Translations under genes and position numbers: made by a program | From: an uncultured beta proteobacterium | Lineage (GTDB): Bacteria > Pseudomonadota > Gammaproteobacteria > Burkholderiales > Burkholderiaceae | NCBI GenBank assembly: GCA_903846025.1 | Contig: CAIMZP010000015.1 | Location: forward strand, 1-35,576 | Direction: 5' to 3' | Length of the DNA stretch: 35,576 bases | In this document: one piece after another, positions 16,854 through 26,475 of the stretch | Position numbering within the stretch: position 1 is the first letter of the stretch | Layout of the letters: each line of letters opens with the position of its first letter | The notes under the pieces: model-generated | Seen by the model: only the letters and a program-made list of their open reading frames with translations | Database searches by the model: none | Told to the model about the DNA's origin: nothing

Positions 16854-16876
16854 TTATCCACAAAAGCTGTGGATAA
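16854..16876. other. Inverted pair of perfect DnaA boxes
   Basis: TTATCCACA (16854-16862) and TGTGGATAA (16868-16876) are two copies of the consensus DnaA 9-mer facing each other across 5 bp, just downstream of tRNA-Arg. No dnaA, dnaN or origin AT-rich unwinding array is in view. It might titrate or reactivate DnaA, or be an ordinary hairpin at the tRNA 3' end. Confidence 0.6.
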
Positions 16877-16891
16877 GTTTTGACGGATTAT

Positions 16892-16966
16892 TGGTCCCGC
16901 CGACAGGAATCGAACCTGTATCCCACGCTTAGGAGGCATGTGCACTATCCATTGTGCTACGGCGAG
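16892..16966 (-). tRNA. tRNA-Arg(CCT)
   Basis: 75 nt with encoded CCA. Acceptor CTCGCCG/CGGCGGG (one U-G pair), D-loop CACAATGGATAGTG, anticodon loop CTCCTAA (anticodon CCT) and T-arm ACAGGTTCGATTCCTGT are complete. No clear U-run terminator follows; the DnaA-box dyad at 16854-16876 is the next structure. Confidence 0.95.
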
Positions 16967-17053
16967 AAAAAGAAAAAAATGTGTGAAAAATATTAAGACA
17001 CGGATTGCAAATAATATTGATGCTCGACGATTATCAACGCATTTGCAAATTTA

Positions 17054-17200
17054 CTATCCGCACATCGCCCAAACTTGATTCGTTAATGTCACCATCATCT
17101 CGGGGGCAAAGTAGGAGGAAAAGGTGATGATTAGAATCAGCGCTAGCATTAAATACAACATCCAATGCAAGCAGGCTACCTTATTTTTTATGGGAAACAT
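17054..17200 (-). CDS. Small putative membrane protein, 48 residues
   Basis: ATG at 17200, TAG at 17054. The protein has a basic N-terminus (MFPIKNKVACLHW), one strongly hydrophobic segment (MLYLMLALILIITFSSYF, residues 14-31) and a short tail A-P-E-MMVTLTNQVWAMCG. The charge and hydrophobicity layout looks like a real single-pass membrane peptide rather than random sequence. It starts 33 nt after the stop codon of the MFS gene on the same strand, so it may share its transcript. No Shine-Dalgarno is evident. I do not recognise a family. Confidence 0.45.
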   Translation of the reverse strand: MFPIKNKVACLHWMLYLMLALILIITFSSYFAPEMMVTLTNQVWAMCG

Positions 17201-17232
17201 ATTGGGTAAGTATAAAAATGGTCACTAAAAAA

Positions 17233-18465
17233 CTATGCAGCAACTACACGATGAATTGCACGCTCTTTAACTGGCAAATTCACTAAAAAAGCAACCACCC
17301 CTAATGCAATTGCTATTTCCCACACGATGATATAAGAGCCGGTGCGATCATATAGATAGCCACCAAAGTAAGCACCGCAAAAGCTCCCTAACTGGTGCGA
17401 GAAGAACACTAGTCCAGATAACATCGAGAGGTATTTAACGCCAAAAATCTGTGCCACAATCGCATTGGTTAGGGGAATAGTTGATAGCCATAAAAAGCCC
17501 ATAATTGCTGCAAAGATGTAGGTGGTCATTGGGCTTAAGGGTAGCCAGAGAAATCCCATAATAGCAATTGACCTTCCAATATAAATACCTGAGAGTAGAT
17601 AGCGCTTGGGAAAGCGTTGACCAAAAATCCCTGCGCTATAGGTCCCAAAAATATTAAATAAACCAATTAAAGCAAGTGCTGTGGTGGCAACTACTGGCGC
17701 CCCTACATCAGGATAGATCTGCGATAGATCCTTAAGATAAGGCGCCAGATGAACTGCGATAAATACCACTTGAAATCCACAGACAAAATATCCTATGGTC
17801 AGCAGTCTAAAGCTTGGATTGGCAATAGCCTCTTTTAGAGCTTGCTTGATGGTTTGGTCGCCTAGATCATGTGCATACACAAAATTCATTTCCCGAAGCA
17901 TAAAAGCAGTAGGAATCATTAAGCTGGCCATAAGCGCCAATATTAGCAATGCATCTTGCGCACCAAAAGCAGAGATTAAGCCTTGCTCTGTTGGGATCAT
18001 TAAAAACTGTCCAAACGAACCAGCGGCGGCTGCGATGCCCATTGCCCAGACTCTTTTTTCAGCTGAGACGTTTCTGCCTAAGATCCCATAAATAATGCTG
18101 TAGGTTGTTGCTGTTTGTGCAAGGCCAATTAGCAAGCCGCCTGCAAGAGAAAAATTCATCGCATCGGTAGAGACTGCCATGCCCGCCAAACCTAACGCGT
18201 ATAAAACACCGCCAGCAACCATGATTTTAACTGCGCCATAGCGATCTGCCAGTGCGCCAGTAACGGGTTGAACTGCGCCCCAAATGAGGTTTTGTAATGC
18301 AATTGTTAATGCAAATGTTTCTCTTCCCCAGCCGTTAGCAGACGTGATGGGAAGATTAAAGAGTCCAAATCCATGGCGAATACCCATGGATAGTGTCACC
18401 ATGAGTCCCCCATAAATGAGGACATGCGCAATTGTTAGTTTTGGGGCAGTAGCTGAAATGCTCAT
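17233..18465 (-). CDS. MFS transporter
   Basis: 410 residues with about twelve hydrophobic segments, the size and pattern of a major facilitator. The loop after the second helix (GALADRYGAVKIM) is the conserved MFS motif G-x-x-x-D-R-x-G. The N-terminal SMGIRHGFGLFNLPIT and the overall style resemble the oxalate/formate-antiporter and monocarboxylate-carrier branch. It starts 5 nt after the CoA-transferase stop codon, with AGGGA ahead, so the pair is co-translated. An organic acid imported here could be the CoA acceptor of the transferase; this is inference. Confidence 0.87.
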   Translation of the reverse strand: MSISATAPKLTIAHVLIYGGLMVTLSMGIRHGFGLFNLPITSANGWGRETFALTIALQNLIWGAVQPVTGALADRYGAVKIMVAGGVLYALGLAGMAVSTDAMNFSLAGGLLIGLAQTATTYSIIYGILGRNVSAEKRVWAMGIAAAAGSFGQFLMIPTEQGLISAFGAQDALLILALMASLMIPTAFMLREMNFVYAHDLGDQTIKQALKEAIANPSFRLLTIGYFVCGFQVVFIAVHLAPYLKDLSQIYPDVGAPVVATTALALIGLFNIFGTYSAGIFGQRFPKRYLLSGIYIGRSIAIMGFLWLPLSPMTTYIFAAIMGFLWLSTIPLTNAIVAQIFGVKYLSMLSGLVFFSHQLGSFCGAYFGGYLYDRTGSYIIVWEIAIALGVVAFLVNLPVKERAIHRVVAA

Positions 18466-18470
18466 AGTCC

Positions 18471-19691
18471 CTAGACAATACCCTTAATACGCAATTCTTG
18501 AATTGACCTTAGATCAAGCTTCAAACGGTCACGTAAGATTTCATCGGTGTGTTGGCCCAGCGTTGGTGGAGCTAAACGCACCTCAACGGGTGTTTCGGAC
18601 AAATGCATCGGGCTGGAGACTAATTTCATACTTCCTGCAGTTGGATGGGGCACCGAAATTTGGACTCCACGAGCCTGAACTTGTTCATTTTCAAAAACTT
18701 CTTTCAGATTATTGATGGGGCCGCAAGGGACGCCAGCCTGCTCCAATAAGTAAATCCATTCTGCTTTTGTCTTTTTTTGAGTCATTGCCTCCAGCAGTGG
18801 AATCAGTTCTTTGCGATGCTGAACCCGCGTTGGGTTTTCAGTGAATAAGGGGTTATCGGCGAGATGAGCTTCCCCACCAGCTGTCACTAGGTGTCTAAAT
18901 TGACTGTTATTCCCTGAGGCAATGATGATCCATCCATCGGATGTGGGAAACGTTTGATAGGGGACAATGATGGGCGAGGCATTGCCTAACCTTTGGGGAA
19001 TTTTCCCTGTACATAGATAGGCGCTGCCTATATTGGCCATGACAGCCACCTGAGTATCTAGGAGGGCCAAATCGATGTATTGGCCTTGGCCTGTTCGGTC
19101 TCTATGGACGATTGCAGCCAAAATAGCTGTGCTGGCATACATTCCAGTAAAAAGATCGGCAATGGCTACCCCCGCTTTTTGTGGGCTAGACCCCTCAAGA
19201 TCAGATGGCTCTCCAGTGACGCTCATAAAACCACCCATGCCTTGCACAATAAAATCATAGCCAGGGCGGTTAGCATAGGGGCCAGTTTGACCAAAACCAG
19301 TGATAGAGCAGTAGATAAGATTGGATTTGACCTTTTTCAGGCTTTCATAATCTAGCCCATATTTAGCCAGTTGGCCCACTTTATAGTTTTCAATGATTAC
19401 ATCGGACTCCAAAGCTAGCTGGCGGATGATTTCCTGGCCTTCTGGCTTGCTGATATCGACTGTAATAGATCGTTTATTGCGGTTAATGCAGATGTAATAG
19501 GCGGTTTCGCTGGTATCTTGACCTTTTAGGTCTTTGGCAAAAGGAGGGCCCCAATGACGGGTATCGTCACCCTCGATTGGTTTTTCAACCTTAATGACGT
19601 CGGCCCCTAAGTCGGCGAGGTTCTGAGTACACCAAGGGCCAGCCAGCACCCTGCTAAGGTCTAAAACGCGAATATGACTTAAGGATCCCAT
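18471..19691 (-). CDS. Class III CoA-transferase (CaiB/BaiF family)
   Basis: 406 residues, normal length. N-terminal RVLDLSRVLAGPWCTQNLAD, LGADVIKVEKP, the NRNKRSITVDI strand and YDFIVQGMGGFMSVTG are family signatures. Asp212 in IDLALLDTQV aligns with the catalytic aspartate (Asp169) of formyl-CoA transferase that forms the acyl-anhydride and aspartyl-CoA intermediates. It moves CoA from one acyl-CoA to a free acid; the acids cannot be told from sequence. Co-operonic with the MFS carrier. It is divergent from parE, with 78 bp between start codons. Confidence 0.9.
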   Translation of the reverse strand: MGSLSHIRVLDLSRVLAGPWCTQNLADLGADVIKVEKPIEGDDTRHWGPPFAKDLKGQDTSETAYYICINRNKRSITVDISKPEGQEIIRQLALESDVIIENYKVGQLAKYGLDYESLKKVKSNLIYCSITGFGQTGPYANRPGYDFIVQGMGGFMSVTGEPSDLEGSSPQKAGVAIADLFTGMYASTAILAAIVHRDRTGQGQYIDLALLDTQVAVMANIGSAYLCTGKIPQRLGNASPIIVPYQTFPTSDGWIIIASGNNSQFRHLVTAGGEAHLADNPLFTENPTRVQHRKELIPLLEAMTQKKTKAEWIYLLEQAGVPCGPINNLKEVFENEQVQARGVQISVPHPTAGSMKLVSSPMHLSETPVEVRLAPPTLGQHTDEILRDRLKLDLRSIQELRIKGIV

Positions 19692-19755
19692 GCCGTAATT
19701 TTGGCATGAATGAAGGGGTAATTTGGAAAAATTCCGGATTTTGTTGAGATATGAC

Positions 19756-19761
19756 TACAAT
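19756..19761 (+). promoter_or_regulatory. -10 element of parE (possible leaderless start)
   Basis: TACAAT ends 8 nt before the parE ATG and no Shine-Dalgarno is present, so transcription should start at or 1-2 nt before the ATG. The -35 region (TTCCGG at 18 bp) is poor. Confidence 0.45.
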
Positions 19762-19769
19762 TTGCGCGC

Positions 19770-21758
19770 ATGGCTACCCGTAAAACTTCTGAATACAGCG
19801 AATCATCAATTCAAGTCCTCAAAGGGCTTGAACCAGTCCGTCAGCGACCTGGTATGTATACCCGCACCGATAACCCGCTACATATCATTCAAGAGGTGTT
19901 AGACAACGCTTCGGATGAGGCATTGGGAGGTTTTGGCAAACACATTACCGTGACCTTGCATGTCGACAGCAGCGTGAGCATCGAGGATGATGGTCGCGGC
20001 ATTCCAGTTGGAATGCATCCTACTGAGAAATTGCCAGTAGTGGAGATTGTCTTCACTCAACTCCATGCTGGTGGAAAGTTCGAAAAAGGTTCTGGCGGAG
20101 CATATGCTTTCTCTGGTGGTTTGCATGGCGTTGGGGTATCGGTAACTAATGCGCTATCAAAGCGACTTGAGGTCACTGTATGGCGCGAAAACAAAGTTTC
20201 AACATTAACCTTTGCTGATGGCAAGGTTATTGAAAAATTAAAAACCATTCCGGCTGGCAAGGACGATAAGTCTCATGGAACTCGGGTGCGAGCTTGGCCA
20301 GATGCAAAGTATTTTGATAGCCCTGTCATACCAATGACAGACCTGATTCGTTTATTGCGTTCTAAGGCCGTTCTCTTGCCCGGCGTAAAAGTCACTCTGA
20401 TTCAAGAAAAGTCAGGGGACAGCCAGACTTGGCAATATGCACAGGGTTTGCGTGGTTACTTGAATGAGGCAATAGCTCAAGCAGGTCATGGACCAGAAGT
20501 AATCCCCCCATTTGAAGCTGAGCAATACGCTACAGGTAACGGCGATGACGATTCTTTCGCGGAAGGTGAGGGCGCAGCATGGGTTGTTGCCTGGACCGAA
20601 GATGGACCACCTGTGCGTGAAAGTTATGTCAACCTAATACCAACCCCAGCTGGCGGTACGCATGAAAGTGGTTTGCGTGAGGGCCTATTTAATGCAGTCA
20701 AGGGTTTTATTGAGATGCACGCATTGCAACCAAAGGGCGTCAAACTGATGCCCGAGGATGTTTTTGCAAGAGCATCCTTTATTTTGTCTGCCAAAGTATT
20801 GGATCCTCAATTTCAAGGGCAGATTAAAGAGCGTTTGAACTCACGCGATGCAGTACGTTTGGTTTCTGGTTACGCTAAATCGGCATTAGAGTTATGGCTC
20901 AATCAGCATGTAGATTACGGCCGCAAACTCGCTGATTTAGTTATCAAACAAGCGCAAGCAAGAACCCGCGCAGGTCAAAAAGTCGAGAAGAAAAAATCTT
21001 CTGGGATAGCGGTGTTGCCTGGCAAGCTTACTGATTGTGAAAGCCAAGACATCAGCTTAAATGAAATCTTCTTAGTAGAGGGTGATTCAGCAGGTGGTTC
21101 GGCTAAGATGGGTCGTAACAAAGAATACCAAGCGATATTGCCACTCCGTGGCAAGGTCTTAAATACGTGGGAGGCAGAGCGTGACCGCCTGTTTGCCAAT
21201 AACGAGGTGCATGATATTGCCGTGGCGATTGGTGTTGATCCCCATGGTGCTAACGACACTCCTGATTTATCTAATTTGCGCTATGGCAAGGTCTGCATTT
21301 TGTCAGATGCGGACGTGGATGGCGCGCATATTCAAGTGTTGTTGCTAACATTATTCTATAAGCATTTTCCTAAGCTGATTGATTTGGGCCATATTCATAT
21401 TTCACGGCCACCCTTGTTTAGGGTTGATGCACCAGCACGCGGTAAAAAGCCGGCACAAAAGATCTATGCTCTAGATGCTAACGAGCTGCAAGCGATTGAA
21501 GATAAATTGCGTAAAGAGGGCTTAAAAGACTCGGCTTGGCAAATCTCCCGCTTTAAAGGTTTGGGTGAGATGAGTGCCGAGCAATTATGGGACACCACTT
21601 TAAACCCGGATACCCGCCGCTTGTTGCCGGTGACATTAGGTAACTGGACCGAAATTGAAACCATTAAGACCATGGATATGTTGATGGGTAAGTCAGAATC
21701 TGGAGCGCGTAGGGATTGGTTAGAAGAACGCGGTAACGAAGTTGAGGCGGATATTTAA
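19770..21758 (+). CDS. parE: DNA topoisomerase IV subunit B
   Basis: 662 residues. The GHKL ATPase domain shows [10 protein letters not shown] (42-51), [11 protein letters not shown] and the ATP-lid [15 protein letters not shown]. The TOPRIM metal site appears as EGDSAGGSA and [19 protein letters not shown] is the ParE form; GyrB has PGMYIG, and the length also excludes long GyrB. It provides ATP hydrolysis for decatenation of daughter chromosomes with ParC. Its stop codon overlaps the parC start by one base (TAATG), giving coupled translation of the subunits. Confidence 0.95.
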   Translation: MATRKTSEYSESSIQVLKGLEPVRQRPGMYTRTDNPLHIIQEVLDNASDEALGGFGKHITVTLHVDSSVSIEDDGRGIPVGMHPTEKLPVVEIVFTQLHAGGKFEKGSGGAYAFSGGLHGVGVSVTNALSKRLEVTVWRENKVSTLTFADGKVIEKLKTIPAGKDDKSHGTRVRAWPDAKYFDSPVIPMTDLIRLLRSKAVLLPGVKVTLIQEKSGDSQTWQYAQGLRGYLNEAIAQAGHGPEVIPPFEAEQYATGNGDDDSFAEGEGAAWVVAWTEDGPPVRESYVNLIPTPAGGTHESGLREGLFNAVKGFIEMHALQPKGVKLMPEDVFARASFILSAKVLDPQFQGQIKERLNSRDAVRLVSGYAKSALELWLNQHVDYGRKLADLVIKQAQARTRAGQKVEKKKSSGIAVLPGKLTDCESQDISLNEIFLVEGDSAGGSAKMGRNKEYQAILPLRGKVLNTWEAERDRLFANNEVHDIAVAIGVDPHGANDTPDLSNLRYGKVCILSDADVDGAHIQVLLLTLFYKHFPKLIDLGHIHISRPPLFRVDAPARGKKPAQKIYALDANELQAIEDKLRKEGLKDSAWQISRFKGLGEMSAEQLWDTTLNPDTRRLLPVTLGNWTEIETIKTMDMLMGKSESGARRDWLEERGNEVEADI

Positions 21759-24223
21759 TGACAACGAAAAAGACACCTGGCGATCATTTGGCTACAGAAC
21801 AGGCGGATTTGTTTTCAAATCCCATTGAAATGAATGTTGTAAAAGTCAATCCAGTTGATCCTCAGCCTTCGGTTGCTCCATCCACTGATGTTGGCGGGCC
21901 GAATAATCCACATGATCCTAAAACGATGGATTTAAATGAAGATGGCAAAGACAGTCTGACCTTAGCGGTTTACGCCGAGCGCGCATACCTTGATTACGCC
22001 ATTAGTGTAGTTAAAGGCCGCGCATTACCTGATGTGGCTGATGGCCAAAAGCCAGTACAGCGTCGCATTTTATTTTCCATGAGTGAAATGGGTTTACGCT
22101 CTGATGCAAAGCCCGTTAAAAGCGCACGCGTAGTTGGCGATGTGCTGGGTAAGTTCCACCCCCATGGCGATCAATCTGCATATGATGCTTTAGTTCGTCT
22201 AGCTCAAAGCTTTTCTCTGCGCTACCCATTAATCGATGGTCAAGGTAACTTTGGATCTCGCGATGGCGATGGTGCTGCCGCGATGCGTTACACCGAGGCT
22301 CGATTAACCAAGATAGCAAGCTTATTAATGAGCGAAATTGATCAGGGTACCGTCGACTTTGCACCAAACTACGATGGCTCTTTTCAAGAGCCTAAATTGT
22401 TACCAGCTCGCTTGCCATTTGTTTTGTTAAATGGTGCATCTGGTATTGCCGTGGGAATGGCAACAGAGATTCCTTCACATAATTTGCGTGAAGTCGCTAG
22501 TGCAGCTATTGCCTTGATGAAGTCTCCCAAGATGACAACGCCAGAGCTTCTGGAGATCATCCCTGGCCCAGACTATCCAGGAGGTGGTCAGATTATTTCA
22601 TCGAGCGCTGAAATTGCTCAAATTTATGAAGTTGGTCGCGGTAGCTTAAAAGTACGTGCCCGTTGGTCTGTAGAAGAATTGGCTCGCGGTCAATGGCAAA
22701 TCATTGTTAATGAGTTGCCTCCATCAACTTCATCTCAACGTGTTCTTCAAGAGATTGAGGAGATCACCAATCCAAAGATCAGGGTCGGTAAAAAAACCCT
22801 TACCCCAGAGCAAAACAATCTGAAATCCACCATCCTTAATGTTTTGGATTGTGTACGAGATGAGTCAAGTAAAGATGCAGCTGTCCGTCTTGTATTTGAA
22901 CCTAAGAGTAAAAATATTGATGTCAATGAGTTTGTTAATCTCTTGCTGGCTCACACCTCGCTAGAATCCAACGCACCTATGAACTTGGTGATGATTGGCA
23001 ACGATGGTCGTCCGCGTCAAAAAGGCCTAAAAGATATCATTTCTGAGTGGATTGCTTTTCGCGTGGGAACGGTTACACGTCGTACGCAATATCGCCTAGG
23101 CAAAGTAAAAGATCGGATGCATATTCTGGAGGGGCGCTTAACTGTTCTCCTAAATATTGATAAGGTCATACATATTATTCGTAATAGCGATGAACCTAAA
23201 GCCGCCTTGATCACAGAATTTAAATTGAGCGATCGGCAGGCAGAAGATATTCTGGATATTCGCCTGCGTCAGTTGGCGCGCTTAGAGGGTATCAAGATTG
23301 AACAAGAGCTTAAAGAGCTTAGGTCTGAGCGTGATGACTTGGAGGGCTTGCTTCAAAGTGATGCCGTCTTGCGTAAACGCATCATTAAAGAAATTGAATC
23401 TGACATGAAGGAGTTTGGCGATGATCGCCGGACTTTAATTCAAGAAGATAAACGCGCCGTAGCTGAAACCAAGTTGGTTGATGAGCCCGTAACGGTAATT
23501 GTTTCTCAAAAAGGCTGGGTACGTGTACGCCAAGGTCATGAACACGATGCGACTCAATTCGCCTTTAAAGCAGGCGATGCTCTTTATGCGACCTTTGAAT
23601 GTCGCACAGTTGATGTGATTCAAGGCTTTGGCAGTGATGGTCGGGTCTATACAGTACCCGTTAGCGATCTGCCAGGTGCAAGGGGTGATGGATCCCCCTT
23701 AACCAGCTTTGTTAATTTAGCGAGCGGCTCACAGATGGTGGCATATTACGCTGGACAGTCTGACGATTTAGTCTTGATTTCAACCAGAGCCGGTAACGGA
23801 TTCTTGGCTAATGTGGCTGATATGACCACGCGCAATAAAGCCGGCAAATCATTCGTTGGAATTGACGTTAAGTTTCCCGGTGGCGATGCTCCTTTAGGGG
23901 CATCCAAGGTTGTTACTGGTATGAAGCATGTTGCTTGTTTGTCGGAAAGTGCGAAGTTATTAGTATTTCCATTAGATGAACTCAAGCGCCTACCAACTGG
24001 TGGCAAAGGGGTTATTTTGATGAGTTTAGAGGACAAGGAAAAATTGGCTTCAGCAATAGCTGTGGGTCCAAACGGGGCTACTTATTACGGCGCAGGACGT
24101 GCTGGCAAGCCAACCGAACTGAGTCTTGATGCTAAAACTCTCAAATCCTTTGCTGGGAATCGTGCCCGCAAAGGGCATTTTATTGAGCCCCGCTTAAAAG
24201 ATGGCAAGCTGACATCAAACTAA
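21758..24223 (+). CDS. parC: DNA topoisomerase IV subunit A
   Basis: 821 residues. After about 65 poorly conserved leading residues, the breakage-reunion domain begins at [20 protein letters not shown]. The active-site tyrosine is Y178 in [10 protein letters not shown], next to R177. The quinolone-pocket segment is [12 protein letters not shown] (135-146), with Gln139 where Neisseria and E. coli ParC carry the drug-contacting serine. The C-terminal part (after about 560) is a beta-pinwheel, shorter than that of GyrA and lacking a GyrA-box, which supports ParC. It cuts and passes DNA for chromosome decatenation with ParE. Confidence 0.94.
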   Translation: MTTKKTPGDHLATEQADLFSNPIEMNVVKVNPVDPQPSVAPSTDVGGPNNPHDPKTMDLNEDGKDSLTLAVYAERAYLDYAISVVKGRALPDVADGQKPVQRRILFSMSEMGLRSDAKPVKSARVVGDVLGKFHPHGDQSAYDALVRLAQSFSLRYPLIDGQGNFGSRDGDGAAAMRYTEARLTKIASLLMSEIDQGTVDFAPNYDGSFQEPKLLPARLPFVLLNGASGIAVGMATEIPSHNLREVASAAIALMKSPKMTTPELLEIIPGPDYPGGGQIISSSAEIAQIYEVGRGSLKVRARWSVEELARGQWQIIVNELPPSTSSQRVLQEIEEITNPKIRVGKKTLTPEQNNLKSTILNVLDCVRDESSKDAAVRLVFEPKSKNIDVNEFVNLLLAHTSLESNAPMNLVMIGNDGRPRQKGLKDIISEWIAFRVGTVTRRTQYRLGKVKDRMHILEGRLTVLLNIDKVIHIIRNSDEPKAALITEFKLSDRQAEDILDIRLRQLARLEGIKIEQELKELRSERDDLEGLLQSDAVLRKRIIKEIESDMKEFGDDRRTLIQEDKRAVAETKLVDEPVTVIVSQKGWVRVRQGHEHDATQFAFKAGDALYATFECRTVDVIQGFGSDGRVYTVPVSDLPGARGDGSPLTSFVNLASGSQMVAYYAGQSDDLVLISTRAGNGFLANVADMTTRNKAGKSFVGIDVKFPGGDAPLGASKVVTGMKHVACLSESAKLLVFPLDELKRLPTGGKGVILMSLEDKEKLASAIAVGPNGATYYGAGRAGKPTELSLDAKTLKSFAGNRARKGHFIEPRLKDGKLTSN

Positions 24224-24249
24224 AGTTTTGATGCAAGACGCTTTACAAG

Positions 24250-24279
24250 AAACCTGACCAAGCATGCTTGGTCAGGTTT
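24250..24279. terminator. Bidirectional intrinsic terminator after parC
   Basis: A perfect 30-nt palindrome (arms AAACCTGACCAAGCA and its complement) is flanked by Ts on the plus-strand 3' side (24276-24281, part of the arm) and As on the other. It separates convergent parC and xdhC-like genes. Confidence 0.8.
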
Positions 24280-24287
24280 TTCTTTGA

Positions 24288-25247
24288 CTAGATTTTTTTT
24301 GGTATGCAAACGCCATACTTCACGGCAATCACTTCAGCCAATATGGATATGGCGATTTCAGGAGGCGTGAGGGCTCCTATATATATTCCTACAGGGCCAT
24401 GTAAGCGCTCTACTTCAGCTTGGGTAACATCAAACTCAAGTAAGCGTTCTTTTCGCTTAAGTGTGTTGCTTCGACTACCTAAAGCGCCAACATAAAAGGC
24501 CGGAGACTTAAGGGCCTCCATTAAGGCCATATCATCAAGCTTTGGATCATGGGTTAAGGCAACCACTGCCGTATGAGAATCTACCCCAATTTCCAAAAGA
24601 ACATCATCGGGCATTCCCTTGATGAACTGAATATGCTCACGATTGATGCCTTCGGCGTATTCTTCGCGAGGATCAATCACAATCACCTCAAAGTCTGAAG
24701 CTAAAGCAAAATCAGCCGTGTACAAAGAAAGTTGACCAGCGCCAATAATGATCATGCGCCATCGTGGGCCATAAGAGGTTTTCATGGTCTTCTCATCCCA
24801 GCTAAAGATATCGCTGCGATCACCCAACTCTAAGCTTGATATACCAGTATCTAGACTGACTGTTCTGCGGGTAATTTCATGATTGGAAATGGACTGCAGA
24901 AGGCCAACAAGAACATTGAGTTCAGGTTTTGGCTCTACTAATAACCTCAGAGTACCGCCACAGGGAAGGCCAAAGCGCGCGGCTTCTTGCTGACTCACAC
25001 CATAAACCACCATCTCCGGGGTGTTGCGGGTCAGAATTTCACCTTGAACGCGCCGAATTAGATCATCCTCTACGCATCCACCAGAAACAGAACCAGCTAC
25101 TTGACCGTCCTCTCGTATAGCAAGCCAAGAGCCAACGGGTCTAGGAGAGGAGCCCCAAGTTTGAACTACGGTTGCAATAGCCACTCTGTGGCCGGCTTTT
25201 AACCACTCTACGGCCGACTTTAGTACGCTTAAATCAGTGCTATTCAT
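24288..25247 (-). CDS. XdhC/CoxI family molybdenum-hydroxylase maturation protein
   Basis: 319 residues. The N-terminal XdhC domain has VATVVQTWGSSPRPVG-like sequence (AIATVVQTWGSSPRPVGSW), GSVSGGCVEDDL and a cysteine at the G-G-C motif. The C-terminal Rossmann domain has IIGAGQLSLYTADFA and YVGALGSR. Family members bind molybdenum cofactor and help insert its sulfurated form into xanthine-dehydrogenase-type enzymes. It is divergent from the mocA-like gene, with only 64 AT-rich bases between start codons. Confidence 0.88.
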   Translation of the reverse strand: MNSTDLSVLKSAVEWLKAGHRVAIATVVQTWGSSPRPVGSWLAIREDGQVAGSVSGGCVEDDLIRRVQGEILTRNTPEMVVYGVSQQEAARFGLPCGGTLRLLVEPKPELNVLVGLLQSISNHEITRRTVSLDTGISSLELGDRSDIFSWDEKTMKTSYGPRWRMIIIGAGQLSLYTADFALASDFEVIVIDPREEYAEGINREHIQFIKGMPDDVLLEIGVDSHTAVVALTHDPKLDDMALMEALKSPAFYVGALGSRSNTLKRKERLLEFDVTQAEVERLHGPVGIYIGALTPPEIAISILAEVIAVKYGVCIPKKI

Positions 25248-25274
25248 TATTTGGTTTTATTTTATTTTTATTTA

Positions 25275-25304
25275 TTGTTAATAACTTACGGATTTAATTA
25301 TTAT
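25275..25304 (+). promoter_or_regulatory. Candidate promoter of the mocA-like gene
   Basis: TTGTTA (25275-25280), 18 bp, TATTAT (25299-25304). The ATG at 25312 is 7 nt after the -10 box, so a leaderless transcript is likely; no Shine-Dalgarno is present. Confidence 0.5.
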
Positions 25305-25311
25305 CACTCTA

Positions 25312-25962
25312 ATGATTATTTCTGGCTCAGCCTCGCAAACACCTCGGTTGCGCCTTGCGGTTTTACTGCTGGCGGCCGGCGAGGGGAGTCGTCTAGGATC
25401 CATCCCTAAAGGACTTTTGAAGAAAGATGGCGATACATTACTAAGGCGTTTTTGCTTGGCCACCAAACTACTCAAGCCCGTCGAATTTGTGGTGGTCAGT
25501 GGCTTTCATGCTGAGGTGATTGAGGCAGAATTAAATCAAATCACCGCTGATGGTCTTATTTCATTGGCCATTGCTAGAAATCCCAATCCTTCACAAGGAC
25601 AATCAAGCTCAATTCGTTTGGGGCTTGAGGCATTAAAAAGCGAATTTGATGTTTTGTTGATCACTCTATCTGATCTGTCGGAGATAGGATTATTGGAGAT
25701 TTCAACATTGCTAGAAGAATTCTCAAGGCGCACTGAGGGTCAAGAAATCGTCCTGCCGATGGTCAATGGACAACGAGGCAATCCAGTGCTTTTTTCAGCA
25801 AAAGCAATTGCCAATATTTTATCTGAGCCTGAAATGGTCTGTAGACCCTATATGGATATACATCCAAGTCAAGTACGCTCTATGGTGACCTTAAATTCAG
25901 CCTATATATTAGATGTTGACACTCAGGAAGATGTACAAAAATTGGGGCTTAGCTTTAATTAA
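25312..25962 (+). CDS. MocA-like molybdenum cofactor nucleotidyltransferase
   Basis: 216 residues of the MobA-like NTP-transferase fold. LLLAAGEGSRLGSIPKGLL near the N-terminus is the nucleotide-binding signature (LAAGxGxRxG...K). GQSSSIRLGLEAL, GQRGNPVLF and DVDTQEDVQKL are typical of MocA, which adds CMP to molybdopterin for hydroxylase enzymes. The usual metal-binding G-D-Q-P appears as L-S-D-L-S, keeping the aspartate but not the QP, so activity or specificity may differ. Its end overlaps the convergent RidA-family gene by 4 nt. Confidence 0.82.
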   Translation: MIISGSASQTPRLRLAVLLLAAGEGSRLGSIPKGLLKKDGDTLLRRFCLATKLLKPVEFVVVSGFHAEVIEAELNQITADGLISLAIARNPNPSQGQSSSIRLGLEALKSEFDVLLITLSDLSEIGLLEISTLLEEFSRRTEGQEIVLPMVNGQRGNPVLFSAKAIANILSEPEMVCRPYMDIHPSQVRSMVTLNSAYILDVDTQEDVQKLGLSFN

Positions 25963-26417
25963 ATTTCGGCGATGAGTTCAATTTCAACACAGGCGCCCAG
26001 AGGTATTTGAGCTACCCCAAATGCGCTGCGGCTATGCCTACCAGCATCTCCAAATACTTCAAATAGTAATTCAGAACAGCCATTAATTACTAAATGTTGC
26101 TCTGTAAAATCAAGGGTAGAATTTACTAAACCCATCACTTTAACAATGCGCTTTACTTTATCAAGTGAGCCCAAATGATTTTGTAGGGTAGCGATTAGAT
26201 CAAGCGCAATAGAGCGCGCAGCCTCTTTTCCCGCATTGGTATCCATATTCTGCCCAAGCTTTCCAACCCAAGGCTTTCCATCTTTCTTAGCAATGTGACC
26301 TGAAAGAAAAACCGTACTGCCCGTCGTTACAGCCATAACATATGCAGCTGCAGGCGGACCTGCGGGGGGTAACTCAATTCCAAGGGTTTTCAGGTGATCG
26401 GTAATATGGCTAGTCAT
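25959..26417 (-). CDS. RidA family (YjgF/YER057c/UK114) protein
   Basis: 152 residues, slightly longer than archetypal RidA (about 128) owing to an N-terminal stretch. FLSGHIAKKDGKP, the central helices and SRSAFGVAQIPLGACVEIE match the family; the arginine of H-S-R-S aligns with the catalytic Arg105 of RidA, which hydrolyses reactive enamines/imines to ketones and ammonia. Several Rid subfamilies have other roles, so imine deaminase activity is only likely. It sits between mocA-like and cox-like genes. Confidence 0.88.
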   Translation of the reverse strand: MTSHITDHLKTLGIELPPAGPPAAAYVMAVTTGSTVFLSGHIAKKDGKPWVGKLGQNMDTNAGKEAARSIALDLIATLQNHLGSLDKVKRIVKVMGLVNSTLDFTEQHLVINGCSELLFEVFGDAGRHSRSAFGVAQIPLGACVEIELIAEI

Positions 26418-26475
26418 GGAGTTTCTCGTAGGTAATGAAAAGGTATAAAAAGATTAAAAATCAAACAAGAGAATC

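Noticed and set aside
16854-16876. Chromosomal origin at the DnaA-box pair
   Set aside because: Only two boxes, no AT-rich unwinding repeats, and no dnaA, dnaN or other origin-linked genes nearby.
19770-24223. Gyrase (gyrB-gyrA) instead of topoisomerase IV
   Set aside because: PGMYT in the B subunit, the lack of a GyrA-box in the A subunit and the overlapping gene pair fit ParE/ParC.
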